From: RHKX01 sp963820055
Lineage (GTDB): Bacteria; Actinomycetota; Thermoleophilia; Solirubrobacterales; 70-9
Length of the DNA: 64,000 nucleotides
Direction of reading: 5' to 3'
Assembly: GCA_963820055.1 (NCBI GenBank)
Contig: CAWFYJ010000003.1
Coordinates: 955,764-1,019,763, forward strand
Part shown: piece by piece, positions 54,235 to 63,671 of the stretch
Layout of the letters: the number at the start of each line of letters is the position of its first letter
How positions within the stretch are numbered: the first letter of the stretch is position 1
Translations under genes and position numbers: made by a program
The notes under the pieces: generated by a model
Databases searched by the model: none
Told to the model about the DNA's origin: nothing
What the model saw: only the letters and a program-made list of their open reading frames with translations

Positions 54235-55542
54235 CTAGGAGGCTTTCCGGACGATCCGGAACGTCCACCGGACCGCCGAGCTCACATTGCCGGCCAGATC
54301 CGTGGCGCGAGCCCTGAAGTCATGCCTCCCCAGCGAAGCACGGCGGCGATGCTTGGGCGATTCGCATGGCGTCCAGGCGCGATCGTCGAACCGGCATTCG
54401 AAGGACGCCGGCTCGTCGGCGGCGAATCGGAACGTCAAGCCGCGGTGCTGGACCGCTCGACGCGTGATCCGGCCGTGTGAGGAGGGCCTCCGCCCCTCGA
54501 TCTGCGGGGCCACCCGATCGGAGCCGAGCCAGGAGACGAAGTCGGTCGTGTCGACCGGTGGGTCGGCATCGGGGAGGAAGGCCCCCGAGAGGAAACGCGA
54601 ACTGAGTATCGACTCCGTGGGGACGCCGTCGACCGTCTCGGAGAGCAACTCGGCCAACTGCGAGGAGTCACCGTCGAGCCAATAGCCGTACCAGGCGAGG
54701 TAGTAGTGCGCCAGGTACCGATGTTGCTGCTCGCTGCCTCCGGCCGAGAAGTCCTCGTGGTCGAAACCGCGCATGACCAGTTCCATGCTCGGGACGCCGG
54801 CGCTGCGCCAATGCCGAAAACCAGACTGCTTCAGATCGGGCGGGGCGTAGTCGGGCGCCGAGTTGCACGGTTCGTCCTTGGCGAAGCCGAGGGCCGGAAC
54901 GGTCGGGCTCACCTCGCCCGCCATCGGGTTGGCGCACTGCTCCGACGCCGCCCCGGGATCGCCGCTTATCCACTTCCGCAGGTTGTCGGAGGCGATCGCA
55001 GCCCGCACCCCCGGGTCCCCGTCCCCCTGGACGAGGCTGGTGACGATCGAGCCCATCGAGTGACCGCCGAGGCCGATCCTGTCCGTGTCGGTTACGTCCC
55101 CGAACGGGTTGGAGGGTGTCCTTGCGAAGGCGATTGCCGATCGCATGGCATCGACCGCGTTCACGAACGCCTGCTCCTTAACCGGGTTCGCGTCGGCCTT
55201 CCAGATCATCGTCACATAGCCGTGCCCGGCGAGCAGCCGGGCTGCCCAGTAGAGCGCGCACTGGCCGCCGTTGATCCCATGCTGGAGGACAACCAAAGGA
55301 CGCCGTCCGGGGTACTCAACCGGGTCGGCGGGTTTGAAGATCGAGCCCTCGTAGGTATCGATGCCCACCGGGTGGGCGAGCGAGGGAATCGAGACCGCCT
55401 GACCGGTCGACTCGCCCTGCCACGGCTGGACCGCCTGACCGCCGCAGACCCGGTAGTCGTCGGCCGCCGCGTGCGCGGGAAGCAGAACCAGACCGGCGAC
55501 GATCGCCGCCAGTACCTGCGCTCCGCGTTTCCGCATGCTCAC
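54235..55542 (-). CDS. Secreted chlorophyllase/PAF-hydrolase-like esterase with C-terminal Ig-like domain
   Basis: A 435-residue protein starting GTG with GGGAGGAAG upstream, signal peptide about 1-27, then a hydrolase: RRPLVVLQHGINGGQCALYWAA, RIGLGGHSMGSIVTSLVQ (Ser in G-H-S-M-G) and MRGFDHEDFSAGGSEQQHRY. From about residue 355 a beta domain follows (LTFRFAADEPASFECRFDDR, then HDFRARATDLAGNVSSAVRW), like the Ig-type repeats on surface proteins. It probably acts on esters of cell-surface or environmental polymers. Divergent from the CHAD remnant. Confidence 0.83.
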   Translation of the reverse strand: MSMRKRGAQVLAAIVAGLVLLPAHAAADDYRVCGGQAVQPWQGESTGQAVSIPSLAHPVGIDTYEGSIFKPADPVEYPGRRPLVVLQHGINGGQCALYWAARLLAGHGYVTMIWKADANPVKEQAFVNAVDAMRSAIAFARTPSNPFGDVTDTDRIGLGGHSMGSIVTSLVQGDGDPGVRAAIASDNLRKWISGDPGAASEQCANPMAGEVSPTVPALGFAKDEPCNSAPDYAPPDLKQSGFRHWRSAGVPSMELVMRGFDHEDFSAGGSEQQHRYLAHYYLAWYGYWLDGDSSQLAELLSETVDGVPTESILSSRFLSGAFLPDADPPVDTTDFVSWLGSDRVAPQIEGRRPSSHGRITRRAVQHRGLTFRFAADEPASFECRFDDRAWTPCESPKHRRRASLGRHDFRARATDLAGNVSSAVRWTFRIVRKAS

Positions 55543-55629
55543 GGTCTTCCTCCCGGTGCCACTGAAACGGTCATCGACGACAACAACCCGCCGATGAGCG
55601 GCGAGTTGCGCTGAGACCGGCTGCGGCCG

Positions 55630-55956
55630 ATTGTCATCGCAGGCGGGTAGCCAAGAACCATGACGAGCCGGGCATATGGAAGGACATCAAGAAGCTGCGA
55701 TCTCTCGGCGATCCTCGGCGACCATCACGACCTCGAGGTCGTCAGAGAAGAGATCGAAGCTCATCCCAAGCTCTTTCAGGGTCATGCGCAGGCCGAGCTG
55801 CTCGCTCTCACCGAGCGTCGGCAGCGGGAACTGCTCGAAGCGGCGCGACCGATCGGCAGGCGGCTCTACGCCGAAAAGCCCGGGGCTTTCACCGGGAGGA
55901 TCGCCGCGTACTGGGACAGCACCGAGAGCAGCGCCGCACCCTCGGCGACCGGCTGA
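55630..55956 (+). pseudogene. Degraded CHAD-domain gene
   Basis: Reading one frame to about 55697 (WKDIKKLR preceded by DEPGI) and the next after it gives KLRDLSAILGDHHDLEVVRE, then ARPIGRRLYAEKPGAFTGRI and AAYW. This is the C-terminal end of a CHAD domain, a helical histidine-rich domain that binds polyphosphate. The N-terminal half with its conserved His/Arg-Lys segment is absent, and the frame breaks near 55698, so it is a remnant. Confidence 0.72.
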
Positions 55957-56479
55957 CGTCTGCGGCGCGGCCGCCCCGCGAAAGCCCGGTCATATGGTCG
56001 GCGGATGATGATGGGACGAGGCCGATCCGCGATCGTCACGAAGTTCGCTCGGCATCGACTACGGCCCGGCCGGCGTGCGGGCAAACTGCGCCAACCCGGG
56101 TGGGTTTTTCGCCGGTGAGGGGGCCTGAAGCCGGGGCCTTTTATGGCTCGACGGTGTGGCACTGAACCCCGCGAGGGTTCCGCCGGGGTCCGAAGCCGAC
56201 GGCGACGTGGCGGCCGCGTCGAACCGGCTCGCCAGGGTCGTCGGTCCTGGATCGCCGCCCCTGCCGGGCTCGCCGGCCTCGATGCGTGAAACGCCGCCGG
56301 GCCTCGAACCTGCGATCGCCGCTCGAAGACCTGGAGGAAGAGAACGCGGTTGAGGTCGAAGATGGCGGGTATAGCAACTTGAAGTAGATAGCAACTGGAG
56401 CTGCGTACGAGCCGGCGACTCATAGGCTTGAAAGCCCGCAGTCGGCTCCCCGCACCGCGGCTCCGTGAGGAGTGAACAA
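55957..56479. other. Gene-free region of about 520 bp with small hairpins
   Basis: No credible gene is seen. It holds AACCC-GGGT-GGGTT followed by TTT (56093-56109, terminator-like on the plus strand), a perfect GAACCC-CGCGA-GGGTTC hairpin (56164-56180), and two copies of ATAGCAACT 20 bases apart at about 56371 and 56391, just before the promoter region of the secreted-protein gene at 56480. The first hairpin could end transcripts through the CHAD remnant; the repeats could be a regulator site. Confidence 0.5.
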
Positions 56480-57262
56480 ATGCAGAAGAACATGGCACTA
56501 GCCGTGGTCGCCGCGTTGGCGATGGTGTTGAGCGCGGCCGCCGCGCCCGCGGTTGCGCAAGCCGACGACATTCAGTCGATCACAGCCAAGCTGAAGCCGA
56601 CGAAGCTTCCGAAGAAGCGGTATCGGCCGGCTCAGATCTATGTCGAGATTCTCACTGGCCCGAACACTGGGGATCCGACGAATCCGGAGCAACCTCCGAG
56701 CGCATTCAAGACGAAGGTCAGCTTCCCGTCGAACATGAAGTTCGACACCCGGAAGGTGCCGAGATGCAAGGGTTCGGAGGCGGAGCTGCAGAACACGACG
56801 ACCGCGCAGGCGATCAAGGTCTGCTCGCGGAGGTCGATCGTCAGCAAGGGCGGCGGCGTTCCGATCAGTGCGGCGCACACTAAGGGCACCTCGGCTTGGG
56901 TCACGGTCGACCTGCCCGGTGCGGGCACCACCCTCGGGGTACCGGTCCAGGTCACCGCATTCAACGGCACCAGCAAGAACCAGCTGTTCCTCCATGCCCG
57001 TGCCGACTCGGTAAACAACACGTCGGTTCTGGTCGGCAAGTTGAAGAAGGGTCCGAAGGGGTTCGGCAAGAATCTCAACGTGCGGATTCCGCCGTTGCTG
57101 GCCGGGGCCATTGCCCGATTCACGACCACGGTGCAGAACCGGAGGTACGTGCAGGCACGGTGCAAGTCGAAGCGGATGAAGTTCCGGGCAGTGAGCCGGT
57201 ACACGAATCACCCGACCACCTCGGACGACTTCGTCCAGAAGTGCAGGCAACGGGGCAAGTAG
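56480..57262 (+). CDS. Secreted protein of unknown function
   Basis: A 260-residue protein with a signal peptide (cleavage after AVAQA, about residue 28), preceded by GTGAGGAGTGA. The mature part has KLPKKRYRPAQIYVEILTG near its start, KVPRCKGSEAELQNTTTAQ and KVCSRRSIVSKGGGVPIS in the middle and FKAVSRY-type C-terminal strands. Cysteines at about 95, 114 and near the end suggest a disulfide. The pattern recalls families of secreted beta-rich proteins common in Thermoleophilia, but no function can be assigned. Confidence 0.65.
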   Translation: MQKNMALAVVAALAMVLSAAAAPAVAQADDIQSITAKLKPTKLPKKRYRPAQIYVEILTGPNTGDPTNPEQPPSAFKTKVSFPSNMKFDTRKVPRCKGSEAELQNTTTAQAIKVCSRRSIVSKGGGVPISAAHTKGTSAWVTVDLPGAGTTLGVPVQVTAFNGTSKNQLFLHARADSVNNTSVLVGKLKKGPKGFGKNLNVRIPPLLAGAIARFTTTVQNRRYVQARCKSKRMKFRAVSRYTNHPTTSDDFVQKCRQRGK

Positions 57263-57280
57263 CTGATCCACGATCGCCGA

Positions 57281-57318
57281 CCCCACGGGCTGGGCGGGTC
57301 CTGAGCCCGCCCGTGGGG
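57281..57318. terminator. Bidirectional hairpin between convergent genes
   Basis: CCCCACGGGC (57281-57290) pairs perfectly with GCCCGTGGGG (57309-57318); the loop itself can fold further. It lies between two convergent genes and has no T run. Probably a shared transcription end or 3' stabiliser. Confidence 0.55.
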
Positions 57319-57364
57319 CCGACGAGGATCCCCGCCTGATGAGTGGCGCGGCGGTCCGAGCCGC

Positions 57365-60300
57365 TCAGGCGTCCGTCGCCAGCGCGCGGCAGCGAGCCAC
57401 ATCGAAGGGCTGGCCCGCCGCGGTGAAGAGCTCCGCCGCACGCCCGAAGTGCAAAGCTGCGCCCGGGTCACCACTGGCCAGTGCCCGATGGCCGGCGACC
57501 TCCGCCGAAGCGGCGTCCCACGCGGGCAGCCGCATCACGACCCCGGCGAGGTATTCGACCATGGCCCCCCAGCGATCGGCCCTAGCCTGGTCCCCGGCGC
57601 GAGCGGCAGCGACCGCGGCCGGAACCGCGAGCGTTATCCGGCATGTCGGACAGGTCTCGTCCGGGCCGCGGACCGCCGCTTCGGCTTCCTCGAGCGCAAC
57701 CAGGCCGGCGGCGGGGTCGCTCGCAGCCGTTACGCGGGTGCCGTATATCCGGTCGAGCAGGTGGAAGCCGACATCGGACTCGCGCGCGATCGCAAGCGCG
57801 TCCTCGAGCAACACGAGCGCCCGCTCGTCCTCGCCGCGCAGCAGCGCCACCTCGGCCCGACGCTGGGTCGCGAAGGCGCGTCCGGTCGCCGCGCCGATCT
57901 CGCGGTGCAGCGCGGCCCCGGCCTCGAGATCGGCGTCTGCCTCGTCGAGCCGCCCGGAGAGCAACTTCGCCTCGCCGCGAATCGTCATGGCGAACGCCTG
58001 GCCGCGCGCTGCCCCGATCCGCTCCGCCTCGGCCGCGAGCGCGTCGGCGAAGCCGATCACGTCCTCGTAGGGCCGGGCTCCGTAGAGCAGCCTCTGGGTC
58101 ATACAGAGCTGGCCGTCGAAGACGTTGATCGCGAGGCGGCCAAGACCCTGGGTCTCACGCAGGTCGGTGCGGATGCTCTCGCGAAGCTCGCCGCGAGCGT
58201 GGGCCGCGGCGGCATGCGCCCAAGACGCCACCGTGACAGCAGCCGGGTCGCCGGCGGCGATCGCAAGCTCGCGGGCCCGGGCCGCCATGGCGGTGCCGGT
58301 CTCGGGGTCGGTCGCACCGAGTGCGGCTGCGCCGGCGTGTGCCAACGCGTGCGCGACCCGGCCATCGAGCGTCGTCGGCTCGAGGCCCTCGAGAATCCGC
58401 AGTCCGCCCGCTGGGTCGCCTAGCTTGATCGTCGCCAGGGCCCGTTTCGCCTGAAGCTCGTCGAAGAGCGGCCCGCTTGCGGCGGCGGCAGCAGCGGCGT
58501 AAGCGGCGGGTGCAGCGTCATCGCCGCGCGCGTCCATCGACTCCGCTCGCAACCGCAGTCCGTCTGAGTGGTCGGGCTCGAGCTCGAGCAACAACGTGAG
58601 GTGGCGGATCGCGTCGTCGAAGGCGCCGAGCCGGACGGCCTCCCGCCCAGCTTCGAGCAGCCAGGGGACCGCCTCGTCGGGCCGCTCTCCGTCGATCCAG
58701 CGGGCGGCGATCAGCGCCGGGGGCGCCGACGCGGAGGCGAGCCGTTCGGCCGTCTCGCGGTGGATGGCGAGTCGCCGGTGGGGTGGAATGCGCTCGACGA
58801 GTGCCTGCCGCACGAGCTCGTGACGGAATCGATAGCGATCATCTTCGACGAGCAGAATCCCGGCCCGGAGCGAGGCGTCGAGGATCGAGTACGCGCGCTC
58901 CTCCGATGCTCCGATCAGCGCAGCGGCGGCGCCCGGGTCGAACTCGCCACCGGCGAGCCCGAGCCGCGCCAGTCCGAGGACAATCTCCTCGTCGAGGTCG
59001 ACGAATCGGGATGTAACCGCATCGCCGGCCGTGCGGACCAATGCCGGAATCCCGGCGATCGCGCTGCGCGCGAGCTCGAGCAGCAGATACGGGTTTCCCT
59101 GGCCCAGCTCCACGATCCGCGACGAAACGTCGGGCGCCCTGGGGCCGGCCGCGGCGTTCGCATCGACGAGCGCGAGCGCCTCGTCCGGCGCCAGCGGCCC
59201 GAGATCGATCTGCTCGAGCCGTTCGGCGCGGGCGAGCCGGGCGACCGTTCTGTTCAGCAGCTCTGGCGCTGACTGCGACCGATACGCGGCGACGACGAGG
59301 ATCCTCTCCCCTTCTCCACCGATGTGTCCGAGAGCGTCGATCGTCGCCTCGTCGGCTAGATGGGCATCGTCGAGGACTGATCACGACCGGGGTTCCCTCG
59401 GATTCCACGAGCAGCAGGCAACGGAGTGCGCCGATCGCGCGATGCCGGGTCAGCCGGCCCTCGAGCGGCGGGGCCGGTGCGGCGAGCGGCGTCAGCTCCG
59501 CGAGAACGGAGCGCGTCGCGAACCCGAGCCGCTCGAGAATGCCCGGATCCGCGCTGAGGAGCCGTTCGGCGATCTCGATCAGGGGCGCGTAGGAGCGACC
59601 CTCCTCACTCGCCCTCGCCGTGACGACGCACCATCCCTCGTCGGCGGCGAGGCGCTCGAGCTCGCGACAGAGCGCGGTCTTACCGGAGCCGGCGGTGCCC
59701 CGCAGGGCGAGGAAGCGGGTCCGCGAGTCGTCGCGAAGGAGCGCCGCGATCCGGGCGAGCTCGAGCTGACGCCCGACGATCTCGGGTTCGTCCTCCCCCA
59801 GGCCCGCGATGCACTCGTCGTAGAGAGCCTGTGCATCACTCCCGGGCACGAGTCCGAGCTGACCGAGCGCCGTGCGGAGGCGACCAAACCAGCGGATCGC
59901 CGAGGCCCGACGTCCCGCGAGTAGCTCACGGCGCATCAACTGTGTGTAGGCCTCATCGTCGGCGGGCTCGAGCTCGATCAGCCGCTCCCATTCGCTTCCC
60001 ACCCTGAGCAGATCGGCGAGAAGCGAGCGCAGACGTTCGCGGGGCTCCTGAAGCCATTCCACGTATCGGCCGCCGGGTACGAGGTCGCCGGTGTAGGTGA
60101 AGGCGACGCTGGCGCAGCGCTCGGCATCGCCATGCCGTAAGGCCTCGATCGCGGTCCGCTCGAACTCGATCGCATCGACACTCATCTCCCGCGAGGGAAA
60201 GAGCTCGACCTGTCCACCTCCGAGCACGATCGCCTCTGGAACACCGAGAGCCCGCCGCGCGAGGTGCGCAGCCTTGCGCAGGTTGGCGCCACCGGCCGCT

Positions 60301-60497
60301 GCGCCGAGGCGTGGCCAGAGCGCCTCGATCACCTGATCGCGGGCGAGGCGCCGACCATCGGCGAGCGCCAAAATCTGCACGAGCTCGGCGGCGCGGGTAC
60401 TGAGCCGGTCGGTGGCCATCTCCTCCTCCCCCGCCGTGATCCGAAACCGGCCCAGCAGCTCGATCCGGACGCTGGGCTCGTGCGCATTACGGTTCAT
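57365..60497 (-). CDS. SARP-type regulator with AAA ATPase and C-terminal helical repeats, frame-broken
   Basis: Rebuilt length about 1043 residues. Residues 1-100 form a winged-helix domain (VRIELLGRFRITAGEEEM, ALWPRLGAAAGGANLRKA), 100-235 a BTAD domain (DAIEFERTAIEALRHGDAER, LRTALGQLGLVPGSDAQALY), then an AAA domain with Walker A GTAGSGKT at 267-274. An extra base at 59378 breaks the frame; the adjacent frame continues VLDDAHLADEATIDAL (Walker B) and the remaining half is TPR-like helices. Large SARP regulators activate secondary-metabolite or stress genes upon a signal sensed by the ATPase and TPR parts. Confidence 0.85.
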
Positions 60498-60589
60498 CGG
60501 GAGGCGCTCGGTGCCAAAGATAACCGAGGAACGGTCTGGGAACGCACGCCCAGGCAGTCTCGGCGCGACAGTTCAGCCACCAGGAGGAA

Positions 60590-60955
60590 ATGATGAACTC
60601 GATTACCAAGGACGAGGCGCCCGTCGCGATCGAAGGGGATGGAGTCGAGCTCCGCAGCGAGCGGATCGGGGGCGGCATGAGCGCCACTTTCGTGCACCTG
60701 CCGGCGGGCGCCGACCTGCGTCCCGCGACCCAGGGCCTCCCCGACGATCTCTGTCAGTGCCCGCACTGGGGCTACATGCTCTCGGGACGAGTCCGTATGC
60801 ATACGAGCGAAGGGCACCAAGACTTCAGCGCTGGAGAGTCCTTCTACTGGGGTCCGGGGCATGCACCGGAGGCGCTGGAGGCGACGGAGTACGTGGACTT
60901 TTCGCCGACTGACGAGTTCGACCACGTCCTCGACCACATCCGCGGCCAGGGCTGA
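60590..60955 (+). CDS. Cupin-like protein
   Basis: A 121-residue protein behind AGGAGG (two in-frame ATGs at 60590 and 60593; the second is better spaced). LPDDLCQCPHWGYMLSGRVRMHTSEG and FSAGESFYWGPGHAPEALEATE show the cupin double-motif with His, Glu and a late His. Function unknown; it may be under the adjacent divergent SARP regulator. Confidence 0.75.
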   Translation: MMNSITKDEAPVAIEGDGVELRSERIGGGMSATFVHLPAGADLRPATQGLPDDLCQCPHWGYMLSGRVRMHTSEGHQDFSAGESFYWGPGHAPEALEATEYVDFSPTDEFDHVLDHIRGQG

Positions 60956-61184
60956 GCCGCGGCTTCAGTGCCCTCATCGAGACCTGGACGCGGTCGGCAT
61001 CAGGCCCGGGCGTGAGGTCTCCTAGCCAGTCTGGGAATCCGGCTGGAGGGGGGGCCCGCCAGGATCAGCCGCTCGACGATCCGTCGAGCTCGGTGTCGCG
61101 CTCGGCGATCAATGCCTCGGCCGCTCTCGGGAGCGCATCGCTCAGCACCATCTCGCCGGCGTCGGCTTCCGCGCTGTGCAGGAG

Positions 61185-61706
61185 TCAGCCACCGAGCCCG
61201 TCGGAGAGGTAGATGCCGGTGATGTGCTTCTGGTCGTTGGAGGTGAAGCCCATCGTCGACTTCCCCTTTCCGGAGATGTAGAAGCCGTAGTCGCCGAGTT
61301 TCCTGGCCTTCGGGTAGAGCTTCTTGACCTTCGAGAGCTTGTCCCCAAGGCCGAGACCCCGATCGGTCTCGAACTTCATCAGGGGGCCAGCGAAGACGTA
61401 CTTGCCGTTCTTGGAGCCGGCGTTGATGTTCGCGGAGGAGATCCTTCCCTGCTCCGCGGAAAGCTGAGCCGAACCCTTCTCGCCGCCATCGTAGTTGCAG
61501 TATTTGAAGTCTCCGGAACCCTGGCAATCGCCCTTACCGCCCCAGGCGTCGTCGGCGACCTTGATCTTCATGCCCAGCTTGACGCCGCCCAGGTCGGTTG
61601 GAGGCTTGATCGGACCGTCCGGTTTCGGCAGGGCGGCAGCCGCGCTCGCTGCCAGTACGAGCGCCGACAGCGCGATCGTTGCGACTACTTGGAGGTTCCT
61701 CATCAA
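61185..61706 (-). CDS. Secreted protein, tandem paralogue 2 (downstream)
   Basis: A 173-residue protein with a signal peptide (cleavage after AAAA, residue about 25). It shares its order of motifs with the next gene: LGGVKLGMKIKVADDAWGGKG, CQGSGDFKYCNYDGG, GPLMKFETDRGLGLGDKLSKVKKLYPKARKLG and YFxISGKGKSTMGFTSND. The LGxKL and KFETxxGIGLxDKxSK motifs recur. Probably an exported, beta-rich substrate-binding or wall protein; role unknown. Confidence 0.7.
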   Translation of the reverse strand: MMRNLQVVATIALSALVLAASAAAALPKPDGPIKPPTDLGGVKLGMKIKVADDAWGGKGDCQGSGDFKYCNYDGGEKGSAQLSAEQGRISSANINAGSKNGKYVFAGPLMKFETDRGLGLGDKLSKVKKLYPKARKLGDYGFYISGKGKSTMGFTSNDQKHITGIYLSDGLGG

Positions 61707-61744
61707 TTTGTCCCTCGTTTTGGATGCCGGTCCATGCAGTTCGG

Positions 61745-62278
61745 TCAGCCGCGATGCTTGCCGTCGTAAAGCGTGAAGGCGTTGATGCGCTTACCGTCGA
61801 TCGCGGTGACGTACATGTAGGACTTGCCCTTGCCGTTGACGGAGTAGCCCGCGCCGAGCTTCTTCGCTTTCGGGTATGCCCGCTTGAATTTCGAGACCTT
61901 GTCGCGCAGGCCAATGCCCTCCTTCGTCTCGAACTTGGAGAGCGGGCCATTGATCACGTATTTGTTCTTCGGGTTCAGGCCGGCGTTGATCGCGACCGTG
62001 GCGACCTTGCCCTGCACCGACGAGAAGGCCGCGGTGCCCTCGGTGATGTCTTTGCTCGTGTAGCTGCAACTCCCGAAGTCGGCGGGATCGCCGCTGCACT
62101 CCCCCGAGCCCCACTTCTTCGCCGCCTTGCTGAACTTGAGCCCCAGCTTGATGCCGCCGATCGATTTCGGAATTACGATCCGAGTGTCCTTCGTCTTCGG
62201 CAAGGCGGCCTGGCCGGCCGCGGGAAGCGCTAGAGCGGCTAGCGCGATTGCTGCAACCGCGAGTGTGAGCCTCCTCAT
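61745..62278 (-). CDS. Secreted protein, tandem paralogue 1 (upstream)
   Basis: A 177-residue protein with a signal peptide (cleavage near AGQAAL) and the same body as its neighbour: IGGIKLGLKFSKAAKKWGSG, CSGDPADFGSCSYTSKD, GPLSKFETKEGIGLRDKVSK and FKRAYPKAKKLGAGYSVNGK. Four cysteines could make two disulfides. Clear tandem duplication, 38 bp apart on one strand. Function unknown. Confidence 0.72.
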   Translation of the reverse strand: MRRLTLAVAAIALAALALPAAGQAALPKTKDTRIVIPKSIGGIKLGLKFSKAAKKWGSGECSGDPADFGSCSYTSKDITEGTAAFSSVQGKVATVAINAGLNPKNKYVINGPLSKFETKEGIGLRDKVSKFKRAYPKAKKLGAGYSVNGKGKSYMYVTAIDGKRINAFTLYDGKHRG

Positions 62279-62470
62279 TCGCGGGAACGTACCGCACCCG
62301 CGGTGATCGTGTCCTCGCGCCGCTGCAGCTTGACGGCCAAGGTTGGCGGTCAAGCGATCCGCGAAAAAGCGAGCATGGAAGCCGAGCTGCGTCGAACGCG
62401 ATCACGTCGTTCCCGTCGTTGGTCAGCGGGTCGTCGGCTTGGGGCGCAACCCCCGGGTGCGGTGCGGGAA

Positions 62471-63442
62471 ATGCCGGTCCACCTGACCGCCTTGAGGCCG
62501 TCGCCATACTTCATCGTCGTGGGGGAATCCTTGGATCCGAGTCCCGTCGCCGCTGCCATGGCGACGCTGCGGATGCTGTCGGCGACCGGCGAGGACGTAA
62601 TGGCCGCCGTCGACCCCCTCGGGATCACCGGCGCCAAAGGTTCACCGGCCGATCCGTTCGCGGCCCGCGATCCCGAATACATACGGGCCACGCTGCCGGC
62701 CCTGCGGGTCATGTCAAGGCTCTATTTCCGCGCCGACGTCGCGGGCCTACAGCGGATTCCCGAAACCGGCCCGGTGCTGCTCGTCGGCAATCACTCCGGC
62801 GGGGTGCTGATCGCCGACACCTTCGTGTTCGCGCAGGCGTTCTACGACCGCTTCGGCGCCGATCGCCGGTTCAACCAGCTCGCCCACGACCTCGTCTTCA
62901 AGGTCCCGGGCGCTCGTGCTCTGCTGGGCCGCTACGGCACCGTGCCCGCGTCGCCGGAGAACATGGCGCGAGCCCTGCGCGACGGGGCGGCCCTGCTCGT
63001 CTACCCCGGCGGCGACGAGGACACCTTCCGTCCCTCGTGGGAGTCCGGCGAGGTGCACCTCGCCCACCGGACCGGCTTCATCAGGCTGGCGCTCCAGCAC
63101 GACGTCCCGATCGTCCCCGTCGTCGCGGTCGGCGGCCAGGAGACGGCGCTGTTCCTCGGTCCCGACACGCGGCTCGCGGAGATGCTGCGGCTGAACCGGC
63201 TCGTGCGCCTGAGGGTGCTCCCGCTCGCGATCGGCCCGCCCTTCGGACTGACCGTGCTCGACTTCCCCGGGCGCATTCCGCTCCCGTCGAAGATCACGAT
63301 CAGGGTCATGCCGCCTATCGACCTGCGGCGGGAGCTCGGCCCCGACCCGGATGTCGATGAGGCCTACCGGCTCGTCAGGGCACGGATGCAACGCACCCTG
63401 ACGAGGCTCGACAACGAGCGGCGGATCCCCGTCGTCGGCTGA
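62471..63442 (+). CDS. Lysophospholipid acyltransferase family protein
   Basis: A 323-residue protein: PVLLVGNHSGGVLIADTFVFAQAF (catalytic His-Asp block), ALLGRYGTVPASPENMARALRDGAALLVYPGGDEDTFRP (acceptor block) and RTGFIRLALQHDVPIVPVVAVGGQE. It resembles glycerol-3-phosphate/wax-ester-type acyltransferases of actinobacteria and is similar to the gene at 13186-14088. The start is uncertain; ATG 62471 is used because downstream sequence is family-like, but an internal GTG at about 62520 is possible. Confidence 0.8.
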   Translation: MPVHLTALRPSPYFIVVGESLDPSPVAAAMATLRMLSATGEDVMAAVDPLGITGAKGSPADPFAARDPEYIRATLPALRVMSRLYFRADVAGLQRIPETGPVLLVGNHSGGVLIADTFVFAQAFYDRFGADRRFNQLAHDLVFKVPGARALLGRYGTVPASPENMARALRDGAALLVYPGGDEDTFRPSWESGEVHLAHRTGFIRLALQHDVPIVPVVAVGGQETALFLGPDTRLAEMLRLNRLVRLRVLPLAIGPPFGLTVLDFPGRIPLPSKITIRVMPPIDLRRELGPDPDVDEAYRLVRARMQRTLTRLDNERRIPVVG

Positions 63443-63455
63443 GGGGGCGAAGAGG

Positions 63456-63590
63456 ATGCCCGGAAAGGACAACGCGTCGGCCTCGATCCGCGCTGCCCAG
63501 CACCGCAACTGGGACTCCGCCGCAGCCGGATGGATGGAGTTGAGCGAGTTCAACGACCGTGCCGACGATTGGGTGCCTCAACGAGGCCGG
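63456..63590 (+). pseudogene. Possible fragment of a methyltransferase N-terminus
   Basis: The segment SIRAAQHRNWDSAAAGWMEL followed by SEFNDRADDWV resembles the opening of class I SAM-dependent methyltransferases of the W-D-x-A-A-x-G-W type, then decays into sequence without the SAM motif before the next gene. It may be a remnant left by a deletion. Confidence 0.4.
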
Positions 63591-63671
63591 AAGTGCAGCC
63601 GAATCGGTTGCCCATGCCTAGACTCAGGCGGGCACGGAATCGGATCACTAGGGCGAGGAGCCAGGGGAGAG

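Noticed and set aside
56119..56145. GGCC...GGGGCCTTTT considered as an intrinsic terminator
   Set aside because: Only a 4-bp self-complementary GGCC can pair, so the stem is too weak.
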